Assembly: GCA_902780935.1 (NCBI GenBank)
Contig: CACZHP010000020.1
Span: forward strand, 1 to 60,938
Direction: 5' to 3'
From: an uncultured Bacteroidia bacterium
GTDB lineage: Bacteria; Bacteroidota; Bacteroidia; Bacteroidales; UBA932
DNA: 60,938 nt
A program made the translations under genes and the position numbers. A model generated the notes under the pieces. That model worked only from the letters and a program-made list of their open reading frames with translations. It searched no databases and was not told where the DNA came from. Below, piece after piece: positions 1-11,778 of this stretch (positions are counted from its first letter, which is position 1; every line of letters begins with the position of its first letter).

Positions 1-414
1 GGTGTCGAGATGTTCCGCAAGCTCCTCGACCAGGGTGAGGCTGGTGACAACGTAGGTCTCCTCCTCCGTGGTATCGACAAGAAGGAAGTCAAGAGAGGTG
101 AGGTCGTGGCCAAGCCCAAGTCCATCACTCCTCACACCGTGTTCAAGGCTCAGATCTACGTCCTGAAGAAGGACGAAGGCGGCCGCCACACTCCTTTCCA
201 CAACCACTATCGTCCGCAGTTCTTCATCCGTACGCTTGACGTCACCGGTGAGATCATGCTTCCCGAGGGTGTGGAGATGGTTATGCCTGGCGATAACGTC
301 GAGATCACCGTCACTCTTATCACCCCTGTCGCTATGAACGAGGGCCAGCAGTTCGCTATCCGCGAGGGCGGCCGTACCGTCGGCGCCGGCCAGGTGATCA
401 AGATTGTTGAGTAA
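1..414 (+). CDS. tuf: Elongation factor Tu, 3' end (partial)
   Basis: This is the last 137 codons of EF-Tu, the GTPase that delivers aminoacyl-tRNA to the ribosome. The reading frame is open from base 1, so the gene begins upstream of the window. The visible part covers domains 2 and 3, with [32 protein letters not shown] and the C-terminal [15 protein letters not shown], all standard for EF-Tu. The stop is TAA at 412-414. A tRNA-Trp gene and secE-nusG follow, the usual bacterial order. Identification is certain; only the start is unseen. Confidence 0.98.
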   Translation, partial: GVEMFRKLLDQGEAGDNVGLLLRGIDKKEVKRGEVVAKPKSITPHTVFKAQIYVLKKDEGGRHTPFHNHYRPQFFIRTLDVTGEIMLPEGVEMVMPGDNVEITVTLITPVAMNEGQQFAIREGGRTVGAGQVIKIVE

Positions 415-430
415 TCTGACTGGAATCAAA

Positions 431-450
431 GTGGCGCTCTCGGGCGCCAC
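431..450 (+). other. Hairpin between tuf and tRNA-Trp
   Basis: GTGGCGC (431-437) pairs perfectly with GCGCCAC (444-450) across a 6-nt loop. No T-run follows, so it does not look like a complete intrinsic terminator. It may protect the tuf mRNA end or mark where the tuf-tRNA transcript is processed; that role is inferred. Confidence 0.55.
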
Positions 451-456
451 TGACAC

Positions 457-527
457 AGGGGAATAGAACAAGGGTAGTTCAGCGGTCTCCAAAACCGTCG
501 ATGTGGGTTCGAATCCTGCTTCCCCTG
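457..527 (+). tRNA. trnW: tRNA-Trp (anticodon CCA)
   Basis: The cloverleaf folds by eye. The acceptor AGGGGAA (457-463) pairs with TTCCCCT (520-526). The D stem is GAAC/GTTC, and the anticodon stem GCGGT/ACCGT encloses the loop CTCCAAA with anticodon CCA. The T loop is TTCGAAT. The discriminator base is G at 527 and the 3' CCA is not encoded. Lying between tuf and secE is typical for Bacteroidetes. Confidence 0.95.
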
Positions 528-611
528 CAAAAATATCAAAGGTTACGATTTGGTAATTGTTTAACAGATGTCGCACCCGCTTCCAAAACGCGGCATCCAT
601 TAAATGCAAAG

Positions 612-800
612 ATGAGAAAGTTCATTAACTATTGCAAAGAGTCCTACGTGGAACTCACCAAGAAGGTCACATGGCCGACATGGAACAAGCTTCAAAGCTC
701 CGCTCTCCTGGTCATGGTCGTGACTGTTCTTCTTGCTCTGGTTCTCTTCGTAATCGACTTCGCTTTCGAGCATCTCATGACAGCGATTTACACGTTGTAA
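612..800 (+). CDS. secE: Preprotein translocase subunit SecE
   Basis: A 62-residue protein starting MRKFINYCKESYVELT. SecE clamps the SecY channel in the inner membrane and supports protein export. It has the short amphipathic N-terminal stretch with the conserved KVTWPTW motif (residues 17-23), followed by one hydrophobic transmembrane helix. The length fits the single-span SecE of Bacteroidetes. The frame is open further upstream to 501, but that extension would run through the tRNA, so the ATG at 612 is chosen. nusG begins 12 bases after the stop. Confidence 0.95.
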   Translation: MRKFINYCKESYVELTKKVTWPTWNKLQSSALLVMVVTVLLALVLFVIDFAFEHLMTAIYTL

Positions 801-812
801 TTCTCGATTACC

Positions 813-1379
813 ATGGGTGACATGAAATGGTATGTCCTAAGGACAGCTGGAAGCAAAGAAAAGAAGGCCGCCACATATCTTGAGAAAGAGATTGAGCGGT
901 TCAACCTGAGGGATCAAGTGGCTCAGGTACTCGTTCCGGTCAAGCGCGAGATCGTGACTAAGAACGGCAAAAGGAAGGTGGTCGAAAGGCTGCTTTATCC
1001 TGGTTATGTTCTTATTCAGGCAGAGCTTAGCCCGGAGCTTGAGTTTATTATCCGCAACGACATCCCCGGGATGTCCGGCTTCCTGACTGAGAAGAGGACC
1101 ACCAAGAATAATCTCACCGAAAGGGTGCCTGTGCCGATTCGTGACGAAGAGGCCCAGTTCATCATTGGCAATCAGGACCAGAATGTTGACAATCCCGTCG
1201 AGACCGAGGTCAACTTCGAGATCGGCGAGTCCGTGAGAATCACCGACGGCCCGTTCAGCGGTTTCAGCGGAACGGTCGACGCCATCGAAGAGGATCGAAG
1301 CAAACTCAAGGTGATAGTTGTGATTTTCGGCCGGAAAACCCAGCTGGAACTCAGCTTTACTCAAGTAACAAAAGAATAA
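813..1379 (+). CDS. nusG: Transcription termination/antitermination factor NusG
   Basis: NusG binds the RNA polymerase clamp and links it to Rho or to ribosomal protein S10. The 188 residues show the NGN domain (WYVLRTAGSKEKKAATYLE, then LLYPGYVLIQ near residue 70) and a C-terminal KOW domain (VRITDGPFSGFSGTVDAI, about residues 140-158). The start could be ATG 813 (MGDMKWYV) or ATG 822 (MKWYV); 813 is given because it lies closer to secE. Co-transcription with secE and the L11 genes is expected from spacing. Confidence 0.97.
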   Translation: MGDMKWYVLRTAGSKEKKAATYLEKEIERFNLRDQVAQVLVPVKREIVTKNGKRKVVERLLYPGYVLIQAELSPELEFIIRNDIPGMSGFLTEKRTTKNNLTERVPVPIRDEEAQFIIGNQDQNVDNPVETEVNFEIGESVRITDGPFSGFSGTVDAIEEDRSKLKVIVVIFGRKTQLELSFTQVTKE

Positions 1380-1388
1380 CAGACAATC

Positions 1389-1832
1389 ATGGCAAAAGAA
1401 GTTACCGGATTTATCAAGCTCCAAATTAAAGCGGGAGCTGCGAATCCTGCACCTCCGGTAGGACCGGCGCTCGGTTCCAAAGGCTTGAACATCATGGACT
1501 TCTGCAAGCAGTTCAACGCCGCGACGCAGGGCGCCGCAGGTAAGATACTGCCTGTAGTTATCACCGTTTATTCGGACAAGTCCTTCTCGTTCGAAGTCAA
1601 GCAGCCGCCTGTGGCCATCTCCCTCAAGGAAGCCGCCAAGCTCCAGAAAGGTTCTGGCGAGCCGAACCGCAGGAAGGTCGCCACTATCACCTGGGATCAG
1701 GTGAGGGCCATCGCCGAAGGCAAGATGCCTGACCTTAACGCTTTCACTCTCGCTTCCGCGATGAAGATGGTCGCCGGAACAGCGAGGAGCATGGGTATCA
1801 AGGTCACCGGAGAATTTCCCGAGAACCTTTAA
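1389..1832 (+). CDS. rplK: 50S ribosomal protein L11
   Basis: A 147-residue L11, the protein of the GTPase-associated centre that binds 23S rRNA and contacts elongation factors. Hallmarks are the proline-rich [20 protein letters not shown] near residues 20-39 and the C-terminal RNA-binding domain ending [16 protein letters not shown]. It starts 9 bases after nusG and precedes rplA by 15 bases, forming the L11-L1 pair. Confidence 0.98.
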   Translation: MAKEVTGFIKLQIKAGAANPAPPVGPALGSKGLNIMDFCKQFNAATQGAAGKILPVVITVYSDKSFSFEVKQPPVAISLKEAAKLQKGSGEPNRRKVATITWDQVRAIAEGKMPDLNAFTLASAMKMVAGTARSMGIKVTGEFPENL

Positions 1833-1847
1833 AATTTCACACGCGAC

Positions 1848-2555
1848 ATGGGTAGAATAACTAAAAATCAGAAGGCGGTCGCCCAGAAGTACGACTCCTC
1901 CAAACTTTACACTCTCGCCGAGGCATGTGAAATGCTGAAGGACATCACTTACACCAAATTCGACTCCACAGTCGAGATCACCACGAACCTCGGTGTCGAC
2001 CCTCGTAAGGCCAACCAGATGATCCGTGGCGTTGTCACCCTCCCTCACGGAACCGGTAAGGTGGTCAGGGTCCTTGTGCTCTGCACCCCCGACAAGGAGA
2101 ATGAGGCCAAAGAGGCTGGCGCCGACTATGTCGGACTCGATGAGTATGTCGAGAAGATCAAGGCCGGTTGGACGGATGTCGATGTCATCATCTGCACCCC
2201 TTCAGTCATGGCCAAGGTCGGTGCTCTCGGTCGTATCCTCGGTCCCCGCGGCCTTATGCCTAACCCCAAGACCGGTACGGTCACAATGGAGGTCGGCAAT
2301 GCCGTCAAGGATGTCAAGGCCGGTAAGATCGACTTCAAGGTCGACAAGACCGGTATCATCCACACCGGGATCGGCAAGGTCTCTTTCACCCCGCAGCAGA
2401 TCTGCGAGAACGCTACTGCGTTCCTGAACGAGGTCTTGAAACTCAAGCCCCAGACCCTCAAGGGCACTTACATGAAGGGTGCTACCCTTTGCACCACCAT
2501 GAGCCCCGCCCTTAAGATAGATGTTAAAGCATTCATTAGCGGCAGCGCTGAATAA
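1848..2555 (+). CDS. rplA: 50S ribosomal protein L1
   Basis: A 235-residue L1, the protein of the mobile stalk that assists release of deacylated tRNA, and in many bacteria a translational repressor of its own operon. Family signatures are [18 protein letters not shown] (about 50-67) and the L1 signature [19 protein letters not shown]. No obvious L1 repressor hairpin was seen in the 15 bases before the gene. Confidence 0.98.
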   Translation: MGRITKNQKAVAQKYDSSKLYTLAEACEMLKDITYTKFDSTVEITTNLGVDPRKANQMIRGVVTLPHGTGKVVRVLVLCTPDKENEAKEAGADYVGLDEYVEKIKAGWTDVDVIICTPSVMAKVGALGRILGPRGLMPNPKTGTVTMEVGNAVKDVKAGKIDFKVDKTGIIHTGIGKVSFTPQQICENATAFLNEVLKLKPQTLKGTYMKGATLCTTMSPALKIDVKAFISGSAE

Positions 2556-2569
2556 AAAGCTATCAAGTC

Positions 2570-3097
2570 ATGAAAAAAGAACTCAAATCTCAGATTATTG
2601 AAAGCATCTCAGCGCAGCTCCAGCAGTATCCTAACTTCTACCTCACCAACATTGAGGGACTGAATGCTGAGAACACCGTCAAACTCCGCCGCGCCTGCTT
2701 CGAGCAGGGCATCAAGCTCAATGTCGTGAAGAACACTCTGTTCGCTCACGTCATCAAGGGCATCGAGAACGAGGAGATGCAGAACATCCTCCCTATCCTC
2801 GAAGGCAACACGGCCGTCATGTTCAGCGAATCTCCTAACGCCCCCGCGAAGCTCATCAAGAAGCTCCAGAAGGAACTCGGCGAGAAGCCGGAGCTCAAGG
2901 GCGCTTACGTCCAGGAGTGCGCTTTCATCGGAGCTGACAAGCTCGAGGAACTCTGCGCTATCAAGTCCAAGGAAGAGCTCATCGGAGACATCATCTCCCT
3001 CCTCCAGGCTCCTATGCGCAACGTCATTTCCGCTCTCCAGAATGGCGGCGGACAGACGATCGCGGGTCTTGTCAAGACTCTCTCGGAAAAAGAATAA
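2570..3097 (+). CDS. rplJ: 50S ribosomal protein L10
   Basis: A 175-residue L10 that anchors L7/L12 dimers to the ribosome stalk. The N-terminal rRNA-binding domain includes KLRRACFEQGIKLNVVKNTL, and the C-terminal helix ending AGLVKTLSEKE is where L12 dimers attach. It sits 33 bases before rplL, the standard L10-L12 arrangement. Confidence 0.97.
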   Translation: MKKELKSQIIESISAQLQQYPNFYLTNIEGLNAENTVKLRRACFEQGIKLNVVKNTLFAHVIKGIENEEMQNILPILEGNTAVMFSESPNAPAKLIKKLQKELGEKPELKGAYVQECAFIGADKLEELCAIKSKEELIGDIISLLQAPMRNVISALQNGGGQTIAGLVKTLSEKE

Positions 3098-3130
3098 TAA
3101 TAACAATAAACAATTCAAAAATTATCAATT

Positions 3131-3505
3131 ATGGCAGATGTAAAAGCACTTGCGGAAGAGTTGGTTAACCTCTCCGTGAAAGACGTTCAGGAACTCGCTA
3201 AGGTTCTTAAGGAAGAGTATGGTATCGAGCCCGCGGCAGCCGCTGTCGCAGTCGCTGGTCCCGCCGTGGCCGCTGAGGCTGGCCCCGTCGAGCAGACCGA
3301 GTTTGACGTTGTCCTCACCTCCGCCGGTCAGGCTAAGCTCCAGGTCATCAAGGCCGTCAAGGAAGCTCTTGGTCTCGGACTTAAGGAAGCCAAGGATCTC
3401 GTCGATGGCGCTCCCGCTACTGTGAAGGAGAAGGTCTCCAAGGCGGAAGCTGAGCAACTGAAGGCTGCCCTCGAGGAGGCAGGCGCCGAAGTTGAGGTCA
3501 AATAA
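3131..3505 (+). CDS. rplL: 50S ribosomal protein L7/L12
   Basis: A 124-residue L7/L12, the multicopy stalk protein that recruits translational GTPases. It has the N-terminal dimerisation domain, an alanine/valine-rich hinge (residues 36-52), and the conserved C-terminal domain with [20 protein letters not shown] and [15 protein letters not shown] hairpin with T-run follows before rpoB. Confidence 0.98.
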   Translation: MADVKALAEELVNLSVKDVQELAKVLKEEYGIEPAAAAVAVAGPAVAAEAGPVEQTEFDVVLTSAGQAKLQVIKAVKEALGLGLKEAKDLVDGAPATVKEKVSKAEAEQLKAALEEAGAEVEVK

Positions 3506-3534
3506 ACAGCTTCCCGCTTGCGGGATTATCTTCA

Positions 3535-3566
3535 GGTTTAGAGCCTAGTGGGCTCTAAACCTTTTT
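3535..3566 (+). terminator. Hairpin plus T-run between rplL and rpoB
   Basis: GGTTTAGAGCC (3535-3545) pairs perfectly with GGCTCTAAACC (3551-3561) over a 5-nt loop and is followed by TTTTT. This is a good intrinsic terminator or attenuator 38 bases before rpoB. In other bacteria a partial terminator here lowers polymerase synthesis relative to L12; that role is inferred. Confidence 0.8.
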
Positions 3567-3604
3567 GTCGTATAAAGTTTTTCCCCATTTCCTAAAGGCA
3601 GAAC

Positions 3605-6600
3605 ATGTCAAAAAAGACTAACAACAAGCGAATAATGTTCGCTACATCCAAGATTCTGGAATATCCTGACCTTCTGGAAGTTCAGTTGAAATCTTTCAAG
3701 GATTTCTTCCAGCTGGAGACAACCCCTGAGAACAGGAAAGACGAGGGTCTTTTCCAGGTGTTCCAGGAGATATTCCCGATTGAGGACACGAGGAACAACT
3801 ACAAGCTCGAGTTTATCGACTACTTCATCGACCCTCCCCAGTACTCCATCGAAGAGTGCCTCGAGAGGGGACTCACCTACAATGTTCCTCTTAAGGCAAA
3901 ACTCCGCCTTTCGTGCACTGATCCGGAGCACGAGGACTTCGATACCAGGGTCCAGGATGTGTATCTCGGCAATATTCCCTACATGACCCCCGCCGGCACA
4001 TTCGTCATCAACGGATCGGAAAGGATAATCGTATCCCAGCTTCACCGCTCGCCGGGCGTGTTCTTCGACCAGAGCATGCACGCGAACGGCACCAAGCTGT
4101 ACTCTGCCAGGATCATCCCCTTCAAAGGCTCCTGGATTGAGTTCGCCACAGACATCAACAATGTCATGTACGCCTACATCGACCGCAAGAAGAAGCTGCC
4201 CGTCACGACACTTCTCAGAGCGATCGGATATAATTCGGACAAGGACATCATAGACATCTTCGGACTGGCCGACGAGGTCGAGGCCACTCCTGAGGTTCTC
4301 GAGCAGAACAAGGGCCGCAAGCTCGCCGCCAAGGTCCTGAAGACCTGGATGGAGGACTTCGAGGACGAGGACACCGGAGAAGTCATCCCCATCGAGAGGA
4401 CAGTGGCCATCGTCGAGAGAGGAGAGATCCTTGACGACGACACCATCGAGAAGATCGGTGACACTGACGTGAAGACCATCTTCCTCCAGAAAGACGAGGC
4501 CAACTCCAACGAGTACGCCATCATCTACAACACCCTCCAGAAAGATCCGACCAACACCGAGATCGAGGCTGTCAACTACATCTACAAACAGCTTCGCAAC
4601 TCAGAACCGCCGGATGAGGCTACCGCCAGGGATGTCATCGACAAGCTCTTCTTCTCCGAGAAGAGGTACGACCTTGGCATTGTCGGTAGGTTCCGCCTCA
4701 ACAAGAAGCTCGGGCTCTCCACCGATCCCGAGGTCAGGGTGCTCACCAACAACGACATAATCGAGATCATCAAGTATCTCATCCAGCTGATCAACTCCAA
4801 GGCCACGGTGGACGACATCGACCACCTGAGCAACAGGCGCGTCCGCACTGTCGGGGAGCAGCTGGCCAACCAGTTCAGCGTGGGTCTCTCCAGGATGGCC
4901 AGGACTATCAGGGAGAGGATGAATGTCCGCGACAGCGAGCAGTTCAACCCCATCGACCTGATCAACGCGAAGACCCTGTCTTCCGTCATCAACTCATTCT
5001 TCGGCACCAGCCAGCTGTCCCAGTTCATGGACCAGACCAACCCCCTGGCGGAGATCACCCACAAGAGGCGTCTTTCCGCTCTCGGTCCTGGAGGTCTTTC
5101 CAGGGACAGGGCGGGATTCGAGGTCCGAGACGTCCACTACACCCATTACGGCCGTCTCTGCCCTATCGAGTCGCCTGAAGGCCCGAACATCGGTCTTATC
5201 TCATCCCTGTGCGTCTATGCGAGGATCAACCAGCTCGGTTTCATCGAGACCCCGTACCGCGAGGTCCACGAGGGCAAGGTTGACCTGAGCGCCAAGGGCT
5301 GGCACTACATGTCCGCCGAGGAAGAGGAGAACAAATATGTCTCCCTCGCCAAGGTCAAGATGGACGATGACGGCCAGATCACGGACGACCGTATCCAGTG
5401 CCGCCTTGAGGCCGACTTCCCTGTGGTCTCCAAGGAAGAGGTGAACTACATGGACGTGGCCCCGAACCAGATGGCTTCTGTCGCAGCCTCCCTCATTCCT
5501 TTCCTCGAGCACGACGACGCCCACCGCGCCCTCATGGGAGCGAACATGATGCGTCAGGCCGTTCCTCTTATCTCCCCCGAGTCTCCCATCGTGGGTACCG
5601 GCCTGGAAGAGAGGGTCTGCCTCGACTCAAGGACCCAGTTCATCGCCGAGCGCAAGGGTGTCGTGACTTATGTCGACGCCAAGGAGATCAGGATCAAATA
5701 TTCCAGGACAGACGACGAGAAATTCGTCTCCTTCAGCCCGGAAGAGACAGTCTATACCCTTCCTATATATAGAAAGACCAACCAGAGCACGGTGGTCAAC
5801 CTCAAGCCTATCGTCCGCAAGGGCGACAAGGTCGAGGCCGGCCAGGTGCTGACAGAGGGTTATGCGACCCAGAACGGCGAGCTCGCCCTCGGTCGCAACC
5901 TCAAGGTCGCCTTCATGCCTTGGAAGGGCTATAACTACGAGGATGCCATTGTGCTTTCCGAAGAGATGGTCAAGTGGGACATCCTCACTTCTGTCCATGT
6001 CGATGAGTTCATCACGGAAGTACGTGATACAAAGCGTGGTATGGAAGAGTTGACATCCGATATCCCGAATGTCAGCGAGGATGCCACCAAGGATCTCGAC
6101 AAGCAGGGAATCATCCGTGTCGGTGCCCATGTCGAGCCCGGTGACATCATGGTTGGAAAGATCACCCCCAAGGGCGAGAGCGATCCTTCCCCTGAGGAGA
6201 AACTCCTCAAGGCCATCTTCGGCGACAAGGCCGGTGATGTTAAGGACGCTTCCCTCAAGGCCAATCCTTCCCTCAGCGGTACGGTCATCAAGACCGCCCT
6301 CTATGCCAAGGCTTCCAAGGAAGGCAACCGCAGGAACGCCAGGTCTGACCAGAAAGCCCGCCAGGAGGTTATCCAGGAGGACTTCGACAAGAAGGCCGCC
6401 AAGCTTTACGCTGATTTCCTGTCAAGGCTCGAGGTGCTTGTGAAAGGCAAGAAGAGCGCTGGCATCAGCGACCTCTACGGAGTCGAGATCATCCCCAAGG
6501 GGAAAGAGATCACCGTGGAGAAGCTCAAGGAGATGGACTTCCAGAACATAGGCTCCAGCAAGTGGACTTCCGACAAGAACACCAACGCCCTCATCCAGTC

Positions 6601-7423
6601 CCTCATCAACAACTACTGCATCACGTACAAAGTCTCCGAGGCCGAGTGCAAGAGGCAGATGGACAAGGTGAAGGTCGGTGATGAGCTTCCCAACGGCGTC
6701 ATGCAGCTCGCCAAGGTCTACATCGCCAAGAAGAGGAAGATCACTGTCGGTGACAAGATGGCCGGACGCCATGGTAACAAGGGTATCGTGGCGAAGATCG
6801 TCCGCCAGGAGGACATGCCGTTCCTTGAGGACGGAACCCCTGTGGACATCGTCCTGAACCCTCTGGGTGTGCCTTCGCGTATGAACCTGGGCCAGATCTA
6901 CGAGACCGTTCTCGGATGGGCCGGCTCAAGGCTCGGACTCAAGTTCAGCACCCCGATCTTCGACGGCGCCAGCATCGAGGATATCTGCAACTACACCGAC
7001 AAGGCCGGCGTGCCCAGATATGGCAAGACCCGCCTGCGCGACGGCGGCACCGGTGACTGGTTCGACCAGCCCGCCACTGTCGGCGTGATCTACATGATCA
7101 AGCTCGGTCATATGGTCGACGACAAGATGCACGCCCGTTCGATCGGTCCTTACTCGCTCATCACCCAGCAACCGCTCGGAGGAAAGGCGCAGTTCGGAGG
7201 ACAGAGGTTTGGAGAAATGGAGGTCTGGGCCCTCGAGGCTTTCGGAGCCGCCAACGCCCTCCAGGAGATCCTTACCGTCAAGTCCGACGACGTAACCGGA
7301 CGCTCGAAGACTTACGAGGCCATTGTCAAGGGAGACCCGATGCCGAACGCCGGCATCCCCGAATCCCTCAACGTGTTGCTCCACGAGCTCCGCGGACTCG
7401 GCCTCAAGGTCACTTTGGACTAA
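3605..7423 (+). CDS. rpoB: DNA-directed RNA polymerase subunit beta
   Basis: A 1272-residue beta subunit, half of the catalytic core of RNA polymerase, at the normal length for Bacteroidetes. The rifampicin-binding cluster is visible in translation around bases 5010-5110 ([20 protein letters not shown], then [20 protein letters not shown]) and carries the usual sensitive-type residues. [16 protein letters not shown] follows. The C-terminal part has [20 protein letters not shown] and [20 protein letters not shown]. rpoC starts 30 bases downstream. Confidence 0.99.
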   Translation: MSKKTNNKRIMFATSKILEYPDLLEVQLKSFKDFFQLETTPENRKDEGLFQVFQEIFPIEDTRNNYKLEFIDYFIDPPQYSIEECLERGLTYNVPLKAKLRLSCTDPEHEDFDTRVQDVYLGNIPYMTPAGTFVINGSERIIVSQLHRSPGVFFDQSMHANGTKLYSARIIPFKGSWIEFATDINNVMYAYIDRKKKLPVTTLLRAIGYNSDKDIIDIFGLADEVEATPEVLEQNKGRKLAAKVLKTWMEDFEDEDTGEVIPIERTVAIVERGEILDDDTIEKIGDTDVKTIFLQKDEANSNEYAIIYNTLQKDPTNTEIEAVNYIYKQLRNSEPPDEATARDVIDKLFFSEKRYDLGIVGRFRLNKKLGLSTDPEVRVLTNNDIIEIIKYLIQLINSKATVDDIDHLSNRRVRTVGEQLANQFSVGLSRMARTIRERMNVRDSEQFNPIDLINAKTLSSVINSFFGTSQLSQFMDQTNPLAEITHKRRLSALGPGGLSRDRAGFEVRDVHYTHYGRLCPIESPEGPNIGLISSLCVYARINQLGFIETPYREVHEGKVDLSAKGWHYMSAEEEENKYVSLAKVKMDDDGQITDDRIQCRLEADFPVVSKEEVNYMDVAPNQMASVAASLIPFLEHDDAHRALMGANMMRQAVPLISPESPIVGTGLEERVCLDSRTQFIAERKGVVTYVDAKEIRIKYSRTDDEKFVSFSPEETVYTLPIYRKTNQSTVVNLKPIVRKGDKVEAGQVLTEGYATQNGELALGRNLKVAFMPWKGYNYEDAIVLSEEMVKWDILTSVHVDEFITEVRDTKRGMEELTSDIPNVSEDATKDLDKQGIIRVGAHVEPGDIMVGKITPKGESDPSPEEKLLKAIFGDKAGDVKDASLKANPSLSGTVIKTALYAKASKEGNRRNARSDQKARQEVIQEDFDKKAAKLYADFLSRLEVLVKGKKSAGISDLYGVEIIPKGKEITVEKLKEMDFQNIGSSKWTSDKNTNALIQSLINNYCITYKVSEAECKRQMDKVKVGDELPNGVMQLAKVYIAKKRKITVGDKMAGRHGNKGIVAKIVRQEDMPFLEDGTPVDIVLNPLGVPSRMNLGQIYETVLGWAGSRLGLKFSTPIFDGASIEDICNYTDKAGVPRYGKTRLRDGGTGDWFDQPATVGVIYMIKLGHMVDDKMHARSIGPYSLITQQPLGGKAQFGGQRFGEMEVWALEAFGAANALQEILTVKSDDVTGRSKTYEAIVKGDPMPNAGIPESLNVLLHELRGLGLKVTLD

Positions 7424-7453
7424 TCTCAAGTTTAAGATAACATATCCAAGAAT

Positions 7454-10400
7454 ATGCCTACTTTCAATAATAAGGAAAACAAGGTAAAGAGCAATTTCTC
7501 CAGGATCAGCATCTCCCTGGCCTCCCCTGAGGACATCAGCGCGAGGTCTTGCGGAGAGGTCCTCAAGCCGGAGACCGTCAACTACAGGACATACAAGCCC
7601 GAGAGGGACGGTCTGTTCTGCGAGAAGATCTTCGGACCGACCAAGGACTACGAGTGCTACTGCGGGAAATACAAGAGGATCCGCTACCGCGGAATCGTCT
7701 GCGACAGGTGCGGCGTGGAGGTGACCGAGAAAAAGGTGCGCAGGGAGAGGATGGGACACATATCCCTGACTGTCCCCGTGGCCCATATCTGGTACTTCAA
7801 ATCCGCGCCCAACAAGATCTCCGCTCTTCTGGGTCTTCCCGCGAAGAAGCTCGAGTCCGTTATCTACTATGAGAAGTACATAGTCGTCAATCCCGGAGAC
7901 AGCGGCGTTGAGAAGATGGAGCTCCTCTCCGAGGACGAATATCTCGACGTGCTCGCCAGGCTCCCCGAGAACTCGAGCCTTCCTGACGGTGATCCCGCCA
8001 AGTTCGTGGCCAAGATGGGCGCTGAGGGCATCTATGACCTGCTCAAGGACATCGATGTCGTCCAACTGTCCAAGGAGCTCCGCCAGAGCATGTTCACCGA
8101 GACTTCCCAGCAGCGTAGGACTGAGATCCTTAAGAGGCTCAGCGTAGTGAAATGGTTCCTCGAGTCCAAGGACATCAACCGTCCGGAGTGGATGATCATG
8201 AAGGTCATCCCCGTGATTCCGCCGGATCTTCGTCCTTTGGTTCCGCTCGATGGAGGCCGTTTCGCCACCACCGACCTCAACGACCTTTACCGCAGGGTAA
8301 TAATCAGGAACAACCGTCTGAAGAAGCTCATCGAGATCAAGGCTCCCGAAGTCATTCTCCGCAACGAGAAGCGCATGCTCCAGGAAGCTGTCGACTCACT
8401 ATTCGACAACTCCAAGAAGTCCAGCGCCGTCAAGAGCGAGACCAACAGGGCCCTGAAGTCCCTGTCCGACTCCCTCAAGGGAAAGCAGGGCCGCTTCCGC
8501 CAGAACCTCCTCGGTAAGCGCGTCGACTATTCAGCCCGTTCCGTCATCGTCGTCGGACCGGAGCTGAACATGCACGAGTGCGGTCTGCCGAAATTCATGG
8601 CCGCTGAGCTTTACAAGCCGTTCATCATCCGCAAGCTCATCGAGCGCGGCATAGTCAAGACTGTCAAGTCCGCGAAGAAGATCGTTGACCGCAAGGATCC
8701 CGTCATTTGGGACATCCTCGAGAACGTCATGAAGGGACACCCGGTTCTCCTGAACCGAGCCCCTACCCTCCACAGGCTTGGTATCCAGGCTTTCCAGCCC
8801 AGGATGATCGAGGGTAAGGCCATCCAGCTCCACCCTCTGGCCTGTACGGCCTTCAACGCCGACTTCGATGGTGACCAGATGGCTGTCCACCTCCCGCTCG
8901 GCAACGCCGCCATCATGGAGGCGCAGCTGCTGATGCTCGGATCCCAGAACATCCTCAACCCCGCCAACGGTACCCCTATCACCGTTCCTTCCCAGGACAT
9001 GGTGCTCGGTCTGTACTACATCACGAAGATTCGTCCCGGCGCCAAGGGCGAGGGTATGAACTTCTACGGGCCTGAGGAGGTCATCGTAGCCTACAACGAG
9101 AAGGCGATTGACATGCATGCGAAGATCGGAGTCAGGCTTCCTGTGGACAAGCAGGATCCCTCCAAGGGCGAGCATATCGTCCAGACGACCGCCGGCCGCA
9201 TCATAGTCAACCAGTTTGTGCCTGAGGAAGTGCCTTACGTCAACGAGGTTCTCGGTAAGAAGCCCCTGCGTAAGATCATCACCGAGGTCATCAAGAACAC
9301 CGGCGTGACCCGCACGGCCCAGTTCCTTGACGACATCAAGAACCTCGGTTACGATCAGGCTTTCCGCGCCGGAATATCCTTCAACCTCGGAGATGTCATC
9401 ATCCCCAAGGAGAAGACCGACCTCATCGAGCAGGGATACAAGCAGGTCGAGGATGTCAAGAACAACTACGCGATGGGTTTCATCACCAACAACGAGCGTT
9501 ACAACAAGGTCATCGACCTCTGGACATCCATCGACAACAGGCTCACCGGAATCGTCGAGAAGCAGATCTCGGCGGACCAGCAGGGCTTCAACCCCGTCTA
9601 TATGATGCTGGATTCCGGAGCCCGCGGTTCCACACAGCAGATCAAGCAGCTCTGCGGAATGCGTGGCCTTATGGCTAAGCCGCAGAAGTCCGGAGCCGCC
9701 GGAGCTGAGATTATCGAGAACCCTATCATCTCCAACCTTAAGGAAGGAATGACGGTTTTGGAGTATTTCATCTCCACCCACGGTGCCCGTAAGGGTCTGG
9801 CTGACACCGCCCTCAAGACCGCTGACGCAGGTTACCTGACCCGTCGTCTCGTCGATGTCTCCCACGATGTGATCATCACCGAGGAAGACTGCGGCACCCT
9901 GAGGGGTCTTATCGCCACCGCGATCAAGAACAAGGACGAGATCGTCGAGTCCCTCGGTGAGCGCATCCTTGGACGCACATCAGTCCACGACATATTCAAC
10001 CCTCTGACAGGCGAGCTGATCATCAAGGCCGGCGAGGAGATCCGCGAGGACACCGCCAACCTGATCGACTCTCTGCCCATCGAGCAGGTCGAGATCCGTT
10101 CGGTCCTCACTTGCGAGTCCCGCAAGGGTGTCTGCGCCAAGTGCTACGGCCGTAACCTCGCCACCAGCAGGATGGTTGAGAAGGGAGAGGTTGTCGGCGT
10201 GATCGCCGCCCAGTCCATCGGTGAGCCTGGTACCCAGCTGACTCTGCGTACCTTCCACGTCGGTGGTACGGCGTCCAGCACCGCGGCCGATTCCTCCATC
10301 GAGTCCAAGTACGACGGAAAACTCGTGTTCGAGGAGCTCAGGACCATCCAGAAGGTCGGAGACGACGGCGAGATCCAGGACATTGTGGTCAGCCGTATGA

Positions 10401-11704
10401 CCGAGGTCAGCATCATAGATGAGAACACAGGAATCACCTATTCCCACTACGATGTGCCTTACGGCTCCAGGCTGTACTTCAAGGACGGTGACAAGATCAG
10501 CAAGGGCGACCTCCTCTGCGAGTGGGATCCCTACAACGCCACAACCATCGTCGAGACCGCCGGTAAGGTCCAGTTCGACAACCTCATCGAGGGTGTCACC
10601 TTCCGCGAGGAAGTCTCCGACGAGTTCGCGGTCAACAAGGACAAGGTCATCATCGAGGCCAAGGACAAGACCCGCAACCCGTCCATCATCATCCTCGACG
10701 AGGAAGGGAACCAGGTCAGGCAGTACAACCTGCCTGTCGGTGCCCACATCATTCCGAACAACGGCGACCAGGTCAATGTCGGTGACGTGATCATCAAGAT
10801 CCCCCGCGCGATCGGTAAGTCCAGCGATATCACCGGAGGTCTGCCTAGGGTCACCGAACTCTTCGAGGCCAGGACTCCTTCCGCTCCCGCCATCCTTTCC
10901 GAAATCAACGGAGAGGTTCTCATGGGCAAGGTCAAGAGGGGCAACCGCGAGATCATCGTCAAGAACAAGGCCGGCATCGAGAAGCACTACCTTGTGCCCA
11001 CCACCAAGCAGATCCTTGTTCAGGAGAATGACTACGTCAAGGCCGGCTCCAAGCTGTCTGACGGCGGCATCTCCCCGACCGACATCCTCAACATTCTCGG
11101 ACCGGTCAAGGCTCAGGACTATATCGTCAACGAGGTCCAGGCCGTTTACCGCCTTCAGGGTGTGAAGATCAACGACAAGCACTTCGAGATCATCGTCCGC
11201 CAGATGATGCGCAAGGTCCAGATCATGGATCCCGGCGACACCGAGTTCCTCCAGGAGGAGCTTGTGGACAAGTGGGATTTCATGGACACCAACGACAACA
11301 TCTTCGGCAAGTCCTTCATCCTTGACCCGGGCGACAGCCAGAGGTACATGCAGGGTGACATAGTTGACGCGCGTGACCTGAGGAACGAGAACGCCTCACT
11401 CGAGCGTCAGGGACTCAAGATGATGGCTGCCCGCGAGGCAAAGCCCGCCACCGCGAAGCTTGTGCTCCAGGGAATCACCAGGGCGGCTCTCCGCACCAAC
11501 AGCTTCATCTCGGCGGCTTCCTTCCAGGAGACCACCAAGGTGCTTAGCGAGGCTGCGATCAGGGGTCGTGTCGATTACCTCGAAGGCCTCAAGGAGAACG
11601 TCATCTGCGGTCACCTCATCCCGGCCGGTACCGGCCAGAAGGAGTTCCAGGACATCCTGGTCGGCCGCAAGGACGAGTACGAGGCTGAGATGAGCGAGCT
11701 GTAG
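7454..11704 (+). CDS. rpoC: DNA-directed RNA polymerase subunit beta'
   Basis: A 1416-residue beta' subunit. The N-terminal zinc ribbon (CYCGKY...CDRCGVEV) lies near residues 70-95, and the absolutely conserved [14 protein letters not shown] holds the catalytic Mg-binding aspartates. A second zinc site ([17 protein letters not shown]) follows further down, with [18 protein letters not shown] in the trigger-loop/bridge region. The gene closes the operon and is followed by a strong terminator. Confidence 0.99.
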   Translation: MPTFNNKENKVKSNFSRISISLASPEDISARSCGEVLKPETVNYRTYKPERDGLFCEKIFGPTKDYECYCGKYKRIRYRGIVCDRCGVEVTEKKVRRERMGHISLTVPVAHIWYFKSAPNKISALLGLPAKKLESVIYYEKYIVVNPGDSGVEKMELLSEDEYLDVLARLPENSSLPDGDPAKFVAKMGAEGIYDLLKDIDVVQLSKELRQSMFTETSQQRRTEILKRLSVVKWFLESKDINRPEWMIMKVIPVIPPDLRPLVPLDGGRFATTDLNDLYRRVIIRNNRLKKLIEIKAPEVILRNEKRMLQEAVDSLFDNSKKSSAVKSETNRALKSLSDSLKGKQGRFRQNLLGKRVDYSARSVIVVGPELNMHECGLPKFMAAELYKPFIIRKLIERGIVKTVKSAKKIVDRKDPVIWDILENVMKGHPVLLNRAPTLHRLGIQAFQPRMIEGKAIQLHPLACTAFNADFDGDQMAVHLPLGNAAIMEAQLLMLGSQNILNPANGTPITVPSQDMVLGLYYITKIRPGAKGEGMNFYGPEEVIVAYNEKAIDMHAKIGVRLPVDKQDPSKGEHIVQTTAGRIIVNQFVPEEVPYVNEVLGKKPLRKIITEVIKNTGVTRTAQFLDDIKNLGYDQAFRAGISFNLGDVIIPKEKTDLIEQGYKQVEDVKNNYAMGFITNNERYNKVIDLWTSIDNRLTGIVEKQISADQQGFNPVYMMLDSGARGSTQQIKQLCGMRGLMAKPQKSGAAGAEIIENPIISNLKEGMTVLEYFISTHGARKGLADTALKTADAGYLTRRLVDVSHDVIITEEDCGTLRGLIATAIKNKDEIVESLGERILGRTSVHDIFNPLTGELIIKAGEEIREDTANLIDSLPIEQVEIRSVLTCESRKGVCAKCYGRNLATSRMVEKGEVVGVIAAQSIGEPGTQLTLRTFHVGGTASSTAADSSIESKYDGKLVFEELRTIQKVGDDGEIQDIVVSRMTEVSIIDENTGITYSHYDVPYGSRLYFKDGDKISKGDLLCEWDPYNATTIVETAGKVQFDNLIEGVTFREEVSDEFAVNKDKVIIEAKDKTRNPSIIILDEEGNQVRQYNLPVGAHIIPNNGDQVNVGDVIIKIPRAIGKSSDITGGLPRVTELFEARTPSAPAILSEINGEVLMGKVKRGNREIIVKNKAGIEKHYLVPTTKQILVQENDYVKAGSKLSDGGISPTDILNILGPVKAQDYIVNEVQAVYRLQGVKINDKHFEIIVRQMMRKVQIMDPGDTEFLQEELVDKWDFMDTNDNIFGKSFILDPGDSQRYMQGDIVDARDLRNENASLERQGLKMMAAREAKPATAKLVLQGITRAALRTNSFISAASFQETTKVLSEAAIRGRVDYLEGLKENVICGHLIPAGTGQKEFQDILVGRKDEYEAEMSEL

Positions 11705-11725
11705 GCTTTTTAGGAGCCCATTGAT

Positions 11726-11767
11726 AATAAATAAACGGCAAACCTCTTGATTTGCCGTTTATTTATT
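11726..11767 (+). terminator. Terminator after rpoC
   Basis: AATAAATAAACGGCAAA (11726-11742) pairs perfectly with TTTGCCGTTTATTTATT (11751-11767) over an 8-nt loop. The AT-rich outer stem can act in either direction. It separates the core operon from the glycan-related block. Confidence 0.85.
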
Positions 11768-11774
11768 ATATTTA
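11767..11774 (+). promoter_or_regulatory. Possible -7 box just before the 11,779 gene
   Basis: TATATTTA resembles the Bacteroidetes -7 element TAnnTTTG with a mismatch at the last base. It ends 4 bases before the ATG, so if used the transcript would be leaderless or nearly so. It overlaps the end of the rpoC terminator stem. Low confidence because of the mismatch. Confidence 0.3.
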
Positions 11775-11778
11775 CACT

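Noticed and set aside
431-450. Hairpin after tuf as a terminator
   Set aside because: No T-run follows and the tRNA and secE lie directly downstream in the expected operon.
837-2048. A 403-codon open frame on the minus strand opposite nusG, rplK and the 5' part of rplA
   Set aside because: It lies wholly opposite three certain genes, with the composition expected of a reverse shadow of GC-rich coding DNA, and matches no family.
6926-8065. A 379-codon minus-strand open frame opposite the rpoB-rpoC junction
   Set aside because: Same reason: antisense shadow of rpoB and rpoC with no recognisable domain and no start context.
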